From Methanosarcinaceae archaeon (GTDB taxonomy: Archaea > Halobacteriota > Methanosarcinia > Methanosarcinales > Methanosarcinaceae), in contig JAQVBP010000019.1 of the NCBI GenBank assembly GCA_028690255.1, positions 5,084 to 16,687 of the forward strand: 11,604 bases of DNA, read 5' to 3'. Shown piece after piece: positions 6,299-11,604 of this stretch. The position numbers were made by a program, and so were the translations under genes. The notes beneath the pieces are model-generated. The model saw nothing but the letters and a program-made list of their open reading frames with translations, was not told the DNA's origin and made no database searches. Numbering within the stretch: position 1 is the first letter of the stretch; every line of letters begins with the position of its first letter.

Positions 6299-7786
6299 AT
6301 GAACATACTAATCGCAACCGGGAGACTTGCAGAAAACACCGTAAGGAATGCGGCCGGGAAAAAGGCCGACGTTCTTGTAGTGGACATCGATATTGCCGCC
6401 TTCATCACCCCCCGGAAGCTCCTTAGAACTTTTCTTTCAGAAAAGCCTGCCGGGAAGTACGACCTGATCCTTGTCCCGGGCCTGGTCCCCGGAGATTTTT
6501 CAGAAGTTGAGAGGGAACTCGGCTGCAGGGTCCGGTTGGGCCCGAAACATGCCTACGACCTGGGATTCGTTCTCTCCTTTGCCGAAACCTTAGAATTTTC
6601 CAGAACCACCCCTGCCTGTGAACTGCTTGCCGACGTGAGAAGGGAGAAGGCGCTTGAACTCCTTGAGGAAAGCGAAGAAAAAGCCCGCCCCCTCCTGACC
6701 CTCGGGAAAGTGAAACTGGGGGGAGAGGCCCGCATGAAGGTGATGGGGGAAATCGTCGGAGCTACCGAGCTTGACCCCGAAGCCCTCAGGGAAAAGCTTG
6801 AAACCTTTATCGCAAGGGGCGTGGACATCATTGACCTTGGGGCCTCCCTTAACACCGGGCCCGGGCAGGTAAGAAAGACCGTAGATCTTACAAGGTTTCT
6901 CTGCCGGAAGGGGATTCCAATAAGTATCGACACTCTGGACCCCGAACTGCTCAGGGAAGGAGTTGAAGCCGGGGTGGACCTTGTCCTGAGCCTTAACGGA
7001 AGCAACCTTGAAGCTGCAGGTCCGGCTGTAGCAAAAGCCGGTATTGCAGCAGTGGTTCTCCCGGACGACGGAGAAAGCCTGGAAAGCCTCATAAAAAACA
7101 TCGAAGCCGCAAAACGCCTCGGGATCGAAAAACTCATAGCAGACCCGGTGCTCGACCCCGTGGGTCACGGAATTACCGGCTCCATTGTACGCTATCACGA
7201 ATTCCACAGGCTATACCCCGAAATACCCGTCTTTTTCGGGGCAGGAAACGTAACGGAACTCCTGGACGTGGACACGATAGGAGTAAATGCTCTCCTCTGC
7301 GGGATAGGGGCCGAGGTCGGCGCAAGTATCCTCTTTACCCCGGAATTCAGCGACAAAGCCCAGGGCTCCATTCTGGAGCTGAAAACAGCTTCCGAAATGA
7401 TGCTTCTTTCCCGGATCAGGGAAAGTTCTCCCAAGGATCTGGGACTTGATCTCCTCCGGATCAAGGAAAAGCGCAGGCGTCCGGATAAAGCCCTCCCGGA
7501 AAAAACAATCCGGGCAAAAGCTGCAAAGAACTGGCGGACCGACCCCGCGGGCCCTATTCGCATAGGAATCATACCTGACCGGATAAAAGGCAGCGGAGGA
7601 TTGATTGTTGCAGAACATGAAAAGGCCGTGATCACAGGGGAAAAGGCAGGAGAGGTCATGGATACCCTCCTTGAGATGAAACTGGTTTCAAGGCTCGACC
7701 ATGCGGCCTATCTTGGTCGGGAACTCAAAAAAGCCGAACTGGCCCTGTGCTTTTCCAGGAGTTATGCACAGGACGATACTTTCTGA
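6299..7786 (+). CDS. Dihydropteroate synthase-like protein (DUF6513-DHPS-DUF4346)
   Basis: A 495-residue cytoplasmic protein of the archaeal DHPS-related family (MJ0107-like). The N-terminal 130 or so residues match DUF6513. Residues about 147-370 form a DHPS-type TIM barrel with VDIIDLGAS (175-183), ISIDT (208-212), ADPVLDPVGHG (281-291) and a FFGAGN strand (312-317). A DUF4346-like C-terminal domain carries SRLDHAAYLGRELKKAE at 464-480. True DHPS joins p-aminobenzoate to a pterin; methanogens instead make the tetrahydromethanopterin skeleton. The family is therefore widely suspected to act in that pathway, but the canonical DHPS loops (for example the TPDSFSDGG type) are replaced and I cannot assign a reaction. 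The gene stands alone. Its last codons fall in the first unit of an 18-bp tandem repeat. The ATG start gives the family's N-terminus. Confidence 0.9.
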   Translation: MNILIATGRLAENTVRNAAGKKADVLVVDIDIAAFITPRKLLRTFLSEKPAGKYDLILVPGLVPGDFSEVERELGCRVRLGPKHAYDLGFVLSFAETLEFSRTTPACELLADVRREKALELLEESEEKARPLLTLGKVKLGGEARMKVMGEIVGATELDPEALREKLETFIARGVDIIDLGASLNTGPGQVRKTVDLTRFLCRKGIPISIDTLDPELLREGVEAGVDLVLSLNGSNLEAAGPAVAKAGIAAVVLPDDGESLESLIKNIEAAKRLGIEKLIADPVLDPVGHGITGSIVRYHEFHRLYPEIPVFFGAGNVTELLDVDTIGVNALLCGIGAEVGASILFTPEFSDKAQGSILELKTASEMMLLSRIRESSPKDLGLDLLRIKEKRRRPDKALPEKTIRAKAAKNWRTDPAGPIRIGIIPDRIKGSGGLIVAEHEKAVITGEKAGEVMDTLLEMKLVSRLDHAAYLGRELKKAELALCFSRSYAQDDTF

Positions 7787-7825
7787 AAAGACGATACTTT
7801 CTGAAAAGACGATACTTTCTGAAAA
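7772..7825. repeat. Three perfect 18-bp repeats spanning a stop codon
   Basis: GACGATACTTTCTGAAAA repeats exactly at 7772-7789, 7790-7807 and 7808-7825. The first unit encodes the last residues (DDTF) and the TGA stop (7784-7786) of the DHPS-like gene. Because 18 is a multiple of three, each later unit carries the same in-frame TGA. The duplication therefore does not alter the protein and would back up the stop if reading continued. Confidence 0.95.
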
Positions 7826-7843
7826 GGAAATAAATCTGAAAAT

Positions 7844-7943
7844 ACGCACATGAAACTCTTTGAGTAACAGGTACAAATAACTGAAAGAAATTGAAACACT
7901 TTCATGCTAATAAATGGAAGTACCTGAAACACTTTCATACTAA
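7844..7943 (+). repeat. Hairpin-containing repeat family H, locus 2
   Basis: The block starts ACGCACATGAAACTCTTTGA, then GTAACAGGTACAAA, then TGAAAG (7882-7887) and CTTTCATGCTAA (7899-7910). It aligns with 8891-8955 at the 5' part and shares ACTTTCATGCTAA with locus 1. The 3' end is duplicated: TGAAACACTTTCATGCTAA (7892-7910) recurs at 7925-7943 with one mismatch. An open frame through 7891-8121 is made largely of these repeats and is not credible as a gene. Confidence 0.8.
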
Positions 7944-7972
7944 GAAGAAGGTCAATAACCCTCCAATAAACT

Positions 7973-8079
7973 GGCTGTCCGACAATTCAATTCCAGGGCA
8001 AAAACATCTAAAAGCAAGGCATTTTAAGCCTTTAAATCAGAAAATAAGAATTTTGATTCCTACTGATAGTAATTGCCGG
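7973..8079 (+). repeat. Dispersed intergenic repeat family D, copy 2
   Basis: This is the plus-oriented partner of 3459-3566 (see that entry for shared blocks). Here it follows an H-family element by about 30 bp; at locus 1 the D copy also neighbours an H element, but in the opposite relative orientation. It ends 47 bp before the start of the 152-residue protein, so it may lie in that gene's promoter or leader. Confidence 0.8.
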
Positions 8080-8125
8080 AAAGCTTTTAAAATCGCAGGC
8101 ATCTTGCCTGAAGGATCGTGAAATC

Positions 8126-8584
8126 ATGCAGCTCAATTCTGAGGATAAGGAAGCAATCTTTGAGATCGTTGCAGCCCGTTATTTTACGGAACAGCAGTGG
8201 AAATGGATTAATCTGAAAAAAGAAACTGAAAAGATCTTCAGGACTTATGAAGAACTGGAAGAACAGTACGCTTCCTATTCTTACGTCAGTCGGGACTGGT
8301 ACGTAGAAAACACGGGTTCCAAAAATACCCATATGTGCAACACCTGGAAAGAACTGAAAAACCTGGTAAATTTTTTAAAAGCATACAAAGGAGTCTTTAA
8401 CTTTCTGATAAACACCGGTGACAGGAAATCATTCTGCATCGTCAGTGATTCAAAAGAAGTCAGTGAAACTCAGGCCCTGGCAATCGGGGAAGTGAAGGAA
8501 CTCGGTTACACAGTTATTTTATTTCTGACCTCTTTTCCGGAAGATTTTGATTTCCAGATCCTCCAGGTCCGCAGTGTGAACTAA
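8126..8584 (+). CDS. Hypothetical protein, 152 residues
   Basis: I do not recognise this protein. It is acidic and soluble, with no signal peptide or membrane segment. The N-terminal half is rich in Glu, Lys and aromatics (a helical stretch at about residues 5-50, then YSYVSRDWYVENTG at 52-64). Residues about 72-95 are a probable helix (TWKELKNLVNFLKAYKG). The C-terminal part (101-149) alternates strands and a helix: SFCIVSDSK, then a Glu/Ala helix, then YTVILFLTSFP and FQILQVRSV. That looks like a small alpha/beta domain. The start at 8126 has only a weak ribosome site (GGATCGTGA at 8113-8121). Codon usage and third-position GC resemble the other genes, so I consider it real. It is flanked by D and H repeats upstream and a hairpin-rich region downstream. 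Confidence 0.7.
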   Translation: MQLNSEDKEAIFEIVAARYFTEQQWKWINLKKETEKIFRTYEELEEQYASYSYVSRDWYVENTGSKNTHMCNTWKELKNLVNFLKAYKGVFNFLINTGDRKSFCIVSDSKEVSETQALAIGEVKELGYTVILFLTSFPEDFDFQILQVRSVN

Positions 8585-8592
8585 ACCGCAAA

Positions 8593-8857
8593 TTCGAGCC
8601 TCAGAAAGGCTCGAAAAAGCCATGGACGTCGCTTTCCGAGGGGGAGCTGTAACCCGGTTGAGGTTGTAAGCCTCTTTGCAAGAGTCGGCTCTGCAGGGGC
8701 TTCAAAAGATAATGGCCCTTGCCGCCTATCCCAGGTCATAAAAGGCGGCAATCAATGAGATTGCCCTTTCCGGGTTTCTGGCCGGCGGTTCCGTTCTGGC
8801 CAAGAAGGTTCACTGAAGACAGGCCTCAGACCAGGGAAATCAGCTATTACTTTTTTT
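8593..8857 (+). ncRNA. Candidate structured RNA (or decayed gene) ending at a U7 tract
   Basis: After the hypothetical gene the sequence turns GC-richer and hairpin-dense. H1 is a perfect 9-bp stem, 8593-8601 with 8607-8615. H2 is an 8-bp stem with one G-U (8668-8675 with 8695-8702), enclosing an inner AGAG/CTCT hairpin. H3 is a perfect 9-bp stem (8719-8727 with 8743-8751). H4 is an 8-bp stem with one bulge (8776-8783 with 8798-8806). A T7 run at 8851-8857 could be the 3' end. I match it to no known RNA family. The alternative is a pseudogene: one frame from ATG 8622 reads protein-like (for example NEIALSGFLAGGSVLAKKVH) but has stops at 8667 and 8739. It could also be the 3' UTR of the upstream gene. 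Confidence 0.3.
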
Positions 8858-8890
8858 GATAATAAGGTAGAAAGATATCTTTTCAGAAAA

Positions 8891-8955
8891 ACGCACATGA
8901 AACTCTTCGAGTAACAGGCACAAACAAATGAAAGTACACGGGACTTTCATACCAG
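8891..8955 (+). repeat. Hairpin-containing repeat family H, locus 3
   Basis: ACGCACATGAAACTCTTCGA, GTAACAGGCACAAA and then ATGAAAGT (8928-8935) with a perfect 8-bp complement ACTTTCAT (8943-8950) around a 7-base loop. It matches locus 2 almost base for base over the first 35 positions and locus 1 over about 65. This copy has the best-preserved hairpin. Confidence 0.8.
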
Positions 8956-9220
8956 ATGAATTTGGATGATATTTTAAATAAAATGTGTAGGGGATAAAAT
9001 AGTAAATATATATAAATTGTGATCCCGTATCAAATCTCCCATACGCAGGGAAAAAACCTGCAAACCCATTCGAAATTGAAAACCCTGGCATACATGAAAT
9101 CGGCAGGAGCCTTTAAAAAAGGAAAAAAACACTCAGAAATAACCTCTCAAAAAGGAAAAACAAAACAAAACAAAAAACAATATTCAAGCACCCAAACCCA
9201 CATTAAACAGTATAAGAAGG

Positions 9221-9302
9221 ATTGTGAGCGGGTTTGGGGAGTGGGGGGTCATATGGGGAGTGGGGGGTATGGTATGTGAAAAAATAGTTTCCCGCTCACA
9301 AT
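9221..9302 (+). other. 12-bp inverted repeat enclosing a G-quadruplex motif
   Basis: ATTGTGAGCGGG (9221-9232) and its exact complement (9291-9302) frame 58 bases. Inside are four G runs: 9236-9239, 9243-9248, 9255-9258 and 9262-9267. They form a duplicated GGGGAGTGGGGGGT with loops of 3, 6 and 3 bases, a textbook quadruplex pattern on the plus strand. AAGG before the left arm and CCTT after the right arm extend the symmetry after small offsets. It lies 350 bp upstream of the MFS gene with no gene of its own. It may be a structured RNA, a small non-autonomous element with terminal inverted repeats, or a DNA regulatory structure. Confidence 0.6.
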
Positions 9303-9574
9303 ATAACCTTATGCAAATTTATTATATAAAAAACTATGCATTTTCTTTGAGGGTAATATAATATTAAAGAAATCATAGATCATACAGTGTATTAAATTTC
9401 ACAATAAAACGGGCTATATTTCAAGCTGGCTTAACCATAGACCTGGTAAAAAAGGAAAGAATAAGCAAAGATACTGCCCCCGAAAAAGGGTAACTCTAAA
9501 ATAATAAAGAAGATTCATGTCAGGTAAAAAGATAATTAAAAGATTGCCAAAGACCTATTTCCAAGAGAAAAAGG

Positions 9575-9582
9575 TTTTATAA
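9575..9582 (+). promoter_or_regulatory. TATA box of the MFS transporter gene
   Basis: TTTTATAA at 9575-9582, with purines just upstream (GAAAAAGG), is a good archaeal TATA match. Transcription would start near 9605, giving an A-rich leader of about 50 nt before the ATG at 9653. That leader has no Shine-Dalgarno sequence close to the start. Confidence 0.5.
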
Positions 9583-9652
9583 GCACGGCTTTTTCAGGAG
9601 AATACCCTGCAAAACTAAAAAAACTAAAAAATAAAAACAAAAATAAAAACCT

Positions 9653-10780
9653 ATGAATTCGAAAAAACTCCTGCTTTATCTATCGGTCTTTACAATTCAG
9701 GGCCTCTGCAATTCGGTGATTCCAATCCTCCCGGAACTTGCAGTCTCAGGGGGAAGCGGAGGCGGTCCAATAGCTTCAAGTTTGCTCTACTCCGGTTATT
9801 TTATGGGGGCCTTATTGACCATGATCCCTTTCGGGGTCCTGGCAGACAGGGTGGGAAACCTGCGCCTTGTGGGCCTGGGGATCTTCCTGACCGTGCTTTC
9901 GGGAAGCATCATCTCCGTTTCAGAAAACCTGCAAGTCCTCGGGACGTTCAGATTTGTGGAAGGTGTGGGCTGCGGGGCCTTTTTTCCGGCCGCATATTCC
10001 ATGCTTTCGGAAGAAAAAAACAGCCAGAAAAGCCTTGGAGAATTCACCTTTTTACTAAACGCCGGGCTTGCCGCAGGGGTGTATTTTTCGGGCCTGCTCG
10101 CGGGATATGAAATCCGGACCGCAATCAGAGGTTTTACTCTGCTTGCCTGGCTTGCGGCCCTTGGCTTCTTAATCTATGGAGGAAAAACACCCACCGGGAA
10201 AATAGAAAGCATCGAGTCTCAAACCTCAGAAAACCCGGCCGGGCTTTCTCCGGCACTTTACCTGAAAAAAATAGCAGGGGCCCTCTTTGATAACAGGTTC
10301 GGAAAGATCTGGGGGACTTCAATCCTGCTCTACGGCACCACCGGAGTCGTTACCGCTATTTATCCCTTATACAGTATCGATTTTTTGACAAAACCCGAAC
10401 TCGGCCTGGCAATTTCGGCCTCATACCTGGCAGCCATGTTAGGCGCCCTTGCAGCAAGCAGGCCAGTTGTAAAATACAGGACAATAATCCGGGCAGGAAT
10501 CATTTTTGCGGCTGCCGGGATCCTAATCTCCCCCGAAAACCCGACCCTCGCATTTACCCTTATAGGAATCGGGGGAGGGGGCACCGCTGTCGGGCTTGTA
10601 ACAGCGGTTTCAGAAATCAATTCCAGCGGCTTTGCAATGGGGCTATTCAATACCGGTGTCTATGTGGGGCTCGGGCTCGTTCCGGTGCTCGGAAGTTCCC
10701 TCCTCGGAGTTCTTGGATTTGAAAAACTTTTCCAGGGATGCGCCCTTGTACTCCTTGCCGCCCTCCTGATAAAACTCTGA
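9653..10780 (+). CDS. Major facilitator superfamily transporter
   Basis: A 375-residue membrane protein with about twelve hydrophobic segments, split into two halves by a hydrophilic loop at about residues 176-205. The MFS motif A, GVLADRVGNLR, is at 61-71 between the second and third segments. RFVEGVGCG at 100-108 fits motif B in the fourth. Both are signatures of proton-coupled efflux or uptake carriers in the cytoplasmic membrane. It is short for the superfamily, and the last segment ends at the stop codon with almost no tail. The substrate cannot be told from sequence; small archaeal carriers of this type are often annotated as drug or multidrug exporters. The gene has its own TATA box and no partner gene, so it appears monocistronic. 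The PUA gene begins 175 bp downstream with a separate promoter. Confidence 0.92.
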   Translation: MNSKKLLLYLSVFTIQGLCNSVIPILPELAVSGGSGGGPIASSLLYSGYFMGALLTMIPFGVLADRVGNLRLVGLGIFLTVLSGSIISVSENLQVLGTFRFVEGVGCGAFFPAAYSMLSEEKNSQKSLGEFTFLLNAGLAAGVYFSGLLAGYEIRTAIRGFTLLAWLAALGFLIYGGKTPTGKIESIESQTSENPAGLSPALYLKKIAGALFDNRFGKIWGTSILLYGTTGVVTAIYPLYSIDFLTKPELGLAISASYLAAMLGALAASRPVVKYRTIIRAGIIFAAAGILISPENPTLAFTLIGIGGGGTAVGLVTAVSEINSSGFAMGLFNTGVYVGLGLVPVLGSSLLGVLGFEKLFQGCALVLLAALLIKL

Positions 10781-10877
10781 AGCCTTTCGGAAATACGGAA
10801 AAAATACGAAGGAAAGCGAGAAAAGGAAGAGATAGGGTAAACGGGCACTTCCCCCCTCTCAGACCCTGCCCTCACAC

Positions 10878-10889
10878 AAATATTAAAAA
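10878..10889 (+). promoter_or_regulatory. TATA-like element of the PUA gene
   Basis: AAATATTAAAAA would put transcription start near 10905-10910, about 45-50 nt before the TTG start at 10956. This is a weak but well-placed match. Confidence 0.4.
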
Positions 10890-10945
10890 GCCGGGAACAC
10901 TATGGATAGTAGGCAAACACGCCAAGCCCAGACTTTTGTTTATTC

Positions 10946-10953
10946 AGGTGATC
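10946..10953 (+). promoter_or_regulatory. Near-complete Shine-Dalgarno fixing a TTG start
   Basis: AGGTGATC matches the complement of the archaeal 16S rRNA 3' end (GATCACCT). It sits immediately before AA and the TTG at 10956, with the GGTG core 5 bases from the start codon. It rules out the ATG at 10902 as the likely start. Confidence 0.8.
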
Positions 10954-10955
10954 AA

Positions 10956-11441
10956 TTGAAGGTAAAAGCCAGAATTCAGCTAAGAAAAAGCGTAAAGAAC
11001 AACTTAGTAAAGGAAATGATCTCACTTTTCGGAGAAGAGGTCTCGAAGCTGGAGAAAAGTGTATTTGAAAAAATCACCCTGGACGAATACACAATTATCC
11101 TCGTGGACGGTAAACCTCTGTTTTTTGAGGTTGAGGGGACCCTCTATCCAACCGTGAGGGGAGCCCTTGAAATGGAACTCAAAAAACGCCTGGTGGTCGT
11201 GGATAAGGGAGCCGTCCGCTTTGTTTACAACGGGGCGGATATCATGAGCCCCGGCATAGTGGAAGCTGACCCCGGGATTAAGGAAGGGGAACTTGTTATA
11301 GTGGTTGAGGAAGCCCACAAAAAACCCCTTGCTGTGGGAAAGGCCCTCATGGATGGCCCTGCCATGGTGGAAGCCACATCCGGAAAAGCCGTCCAGTCCA
11401 TAATCCATGTTGGAGACAAAATCTGGAACATGGAAATCTGA
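10956..11441 (+). CDS. PUA-domain RNA-binding protein (MCT-1/Tma20-like)
   Basis: A 161-residue cytoplasmic protein with an N-terminal pre-PUA domain (about residues 1-75) and a C-terminal PUA domain (about 78-158). The PUA part shows the family pattern VVVDKGAVRFVYNGADIMSPGI (residues 80-101, including the conserved G-A-D-I-M-x-P-G-I). These are followed by EGELVIVVEE and the second-half strands GKALMDGPAM and HVGDKIWNMEI. Eukaryotic relatives MCT-1/Tma20 and eIF2D bind the small ribosomal subunit and take part in ribosome recycling and initiation. The archaeal protein is usually annotated only as RNA-binding, and a translation-related role is inference. Starting at TTG 10956 gives MKVKARIQLRKS, the usual N-terminus. 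The 18 extra codons from ATG 10902 lie over the leader and its Shine-Dalgarno. The gene is monocistronic here, with a tandem array 23 bp after its stop. Confidence 0.93.
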   Translation: MKVKARIQLRKSVKNNLVKEMISLFGEEVSKLEKSVFEKITLDEYTIILVDGKPLFFEVEGTLYPTVRGALEMELKKRLVVVDKGAVRFVYNGADIMSPGIVEADPGIKEGELVIVVEEAHKKPLAVGKALMDGPAMVEATSGKAVQSIIHVGDKIWNMEI

Positions 11442-11464
11442 AAAGAAGGTCCGGAAAATAAATA

Positions 11465-11604
11465 CGAATAAACAAACACGAATAAACAAACACGAATAAA
11501 CAAACACGAATAAACAAACACGAATAAACAAACACGAATAAACAAACACGAATAAACAAACACGAATAAACAAACACGAATAAACAAACACGAATAAACA
11601 AACA
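11465..11604. repeat. 14-bp tandem array, ten perfect units, cut by the window end
   Basis: CGAATAAACAAACA repeats ten times without error and continues to the last base, so the true copy number is unknown. It starts 23 bp after the PUA gene stop. Because 14 is not a multiple of three and the unit lacks stops on the minus strand, that strand shows open frames with a 14-residue Cys/Phe/Val repeat; these are artefacts. The 12-mer CACGAATAAACA is shared with the arm of the hairpin at 6086-6105 (minus strand). Confidence 0.97.

Larger units (their letters stand above)
8585..9652. other. 1.07-kb intergenic region before the MFS gene
   Basis: Beyond the separately listed elements, 8956-9220 is A-rich low-complexity DNA with no believable gene; an 86-codon open frame at 9019-9279 is Lys/Gln-rich and then Gly-rich, following the base composition. 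The stretch 9303-9574 is AT-rich with TATA-like TTATTATATAAAAA near 9319-9332 and no clear gene downstream of it. I see no tRNA or other known RNA here. Confidence 0.6.

Noticed and set aside
6299..7786. Calling this gene folP (true dihydropteroate synthase)
   Set aside because: It has extra N- and C-terminal domains and lacks the canonical DHPS loop sequences, so only a DHPS-like assignment is justified.
7891..8121. 76-codon open frame before the hypothetical gene
   Set aside because: It is composed mostly of H and D repeat sequence, including a duplicated KHFH segment, and the D copy elsewhere is interrupted by a stop in the same frame.
9221..9232. Resemblance of ATTGTGAGCGG to the bacterial lac operator
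   Set aside because: The match covers only half of an operator. The right-hand copy is an inverted repeat 58 bases away with a G-rich loop, and the context is archaeal, so I take it as coincidence.
9019..9279. 86-codon open frame
   Set aside because: The composition simply follows an A-rich stretch then the G-rich quadruplex region; there is no ribosome site and no domain pattern.
11022..11601. Minus-strand open frames with a Cys/Phe/Val 14-residue repeat
   Set aside because: They are produced by the stop-free complement of the 14-bp array and by the antisense strand of the PUA gene.

Overview
The window looks like chromosomal DNA of a Methanosarcina-type methanogenic archaeon. Three observations support this: a KH/metallo-beta-lactamase/beta-CASP ribonuclease that closely resembles what I remember of the Methanosarcina mazei protein, an archaeal FtsZ, and a dihydropteroate-synthase-like protein of the kind found in organisms that make tetrahydromethanopterin. 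Gene-sized islands of moderate GC are separated by long, very AT-rich gaps full of repeats, which is also typical of that genus. The assignment is from memory and was not searched.

Layout from left to right: a 30-bp tandem array and an AT-rich leader (1-536); the aCPSF1/FttA transcription-termination ribonuclease (537-2450, +); a convergent HAD-family phosphatase/phosphomutase (2572-3255, -); a 1.36-kb gap with several repeats and inverted repeats (3256-4615); ftsZ (4616-5788, +); a 510-bp gap with an 18-bp repeat and a 20-bp-stem hairpin; a DUF6513/DHPS/DUF4346 protein (6299-7786, +); a repeat-rich gap; an unrecognised 152-residue protein (8126-8584, +); a GC-richer, hairpin-dense stretch that may be a structured RNA or a decayed gene (8593-8857); an inverted repeat enclosing a G-quadruplex motif (9221-9302); an MFS transporter (9653-10780, +); a pre-PUA/PUA RNA-binding protein (10956-11441, +); and a 14-bp tandem array that runs off the window end.

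The genes do not form one pathway. Each plus-strand gene appears to be its own transcription unit with large upstream spacing. Two of them act in RNA metabolism (aCPSF1 and the PUA protein), one in cell division and one probably in pterin metabolism. At least three genes start at TTG or GTG: ftsZ and the PUA gene at TTG behind good Shine-Dalgarno sequences, and the HAD gene at GTG.

I see no defence system, CRISPR array, integrase, intact insertion sequence, tRNA or rRNA. What is least explained lies between the genes: two dispersed repeat families with copies at several loci here, a candidate structured RNA ending at a U7 tract, the hairpin-framed G-quadruplex motif, and an unusual density of perfect short tandem arrays (periods 14, 15, 18, 18 and 30 bp).
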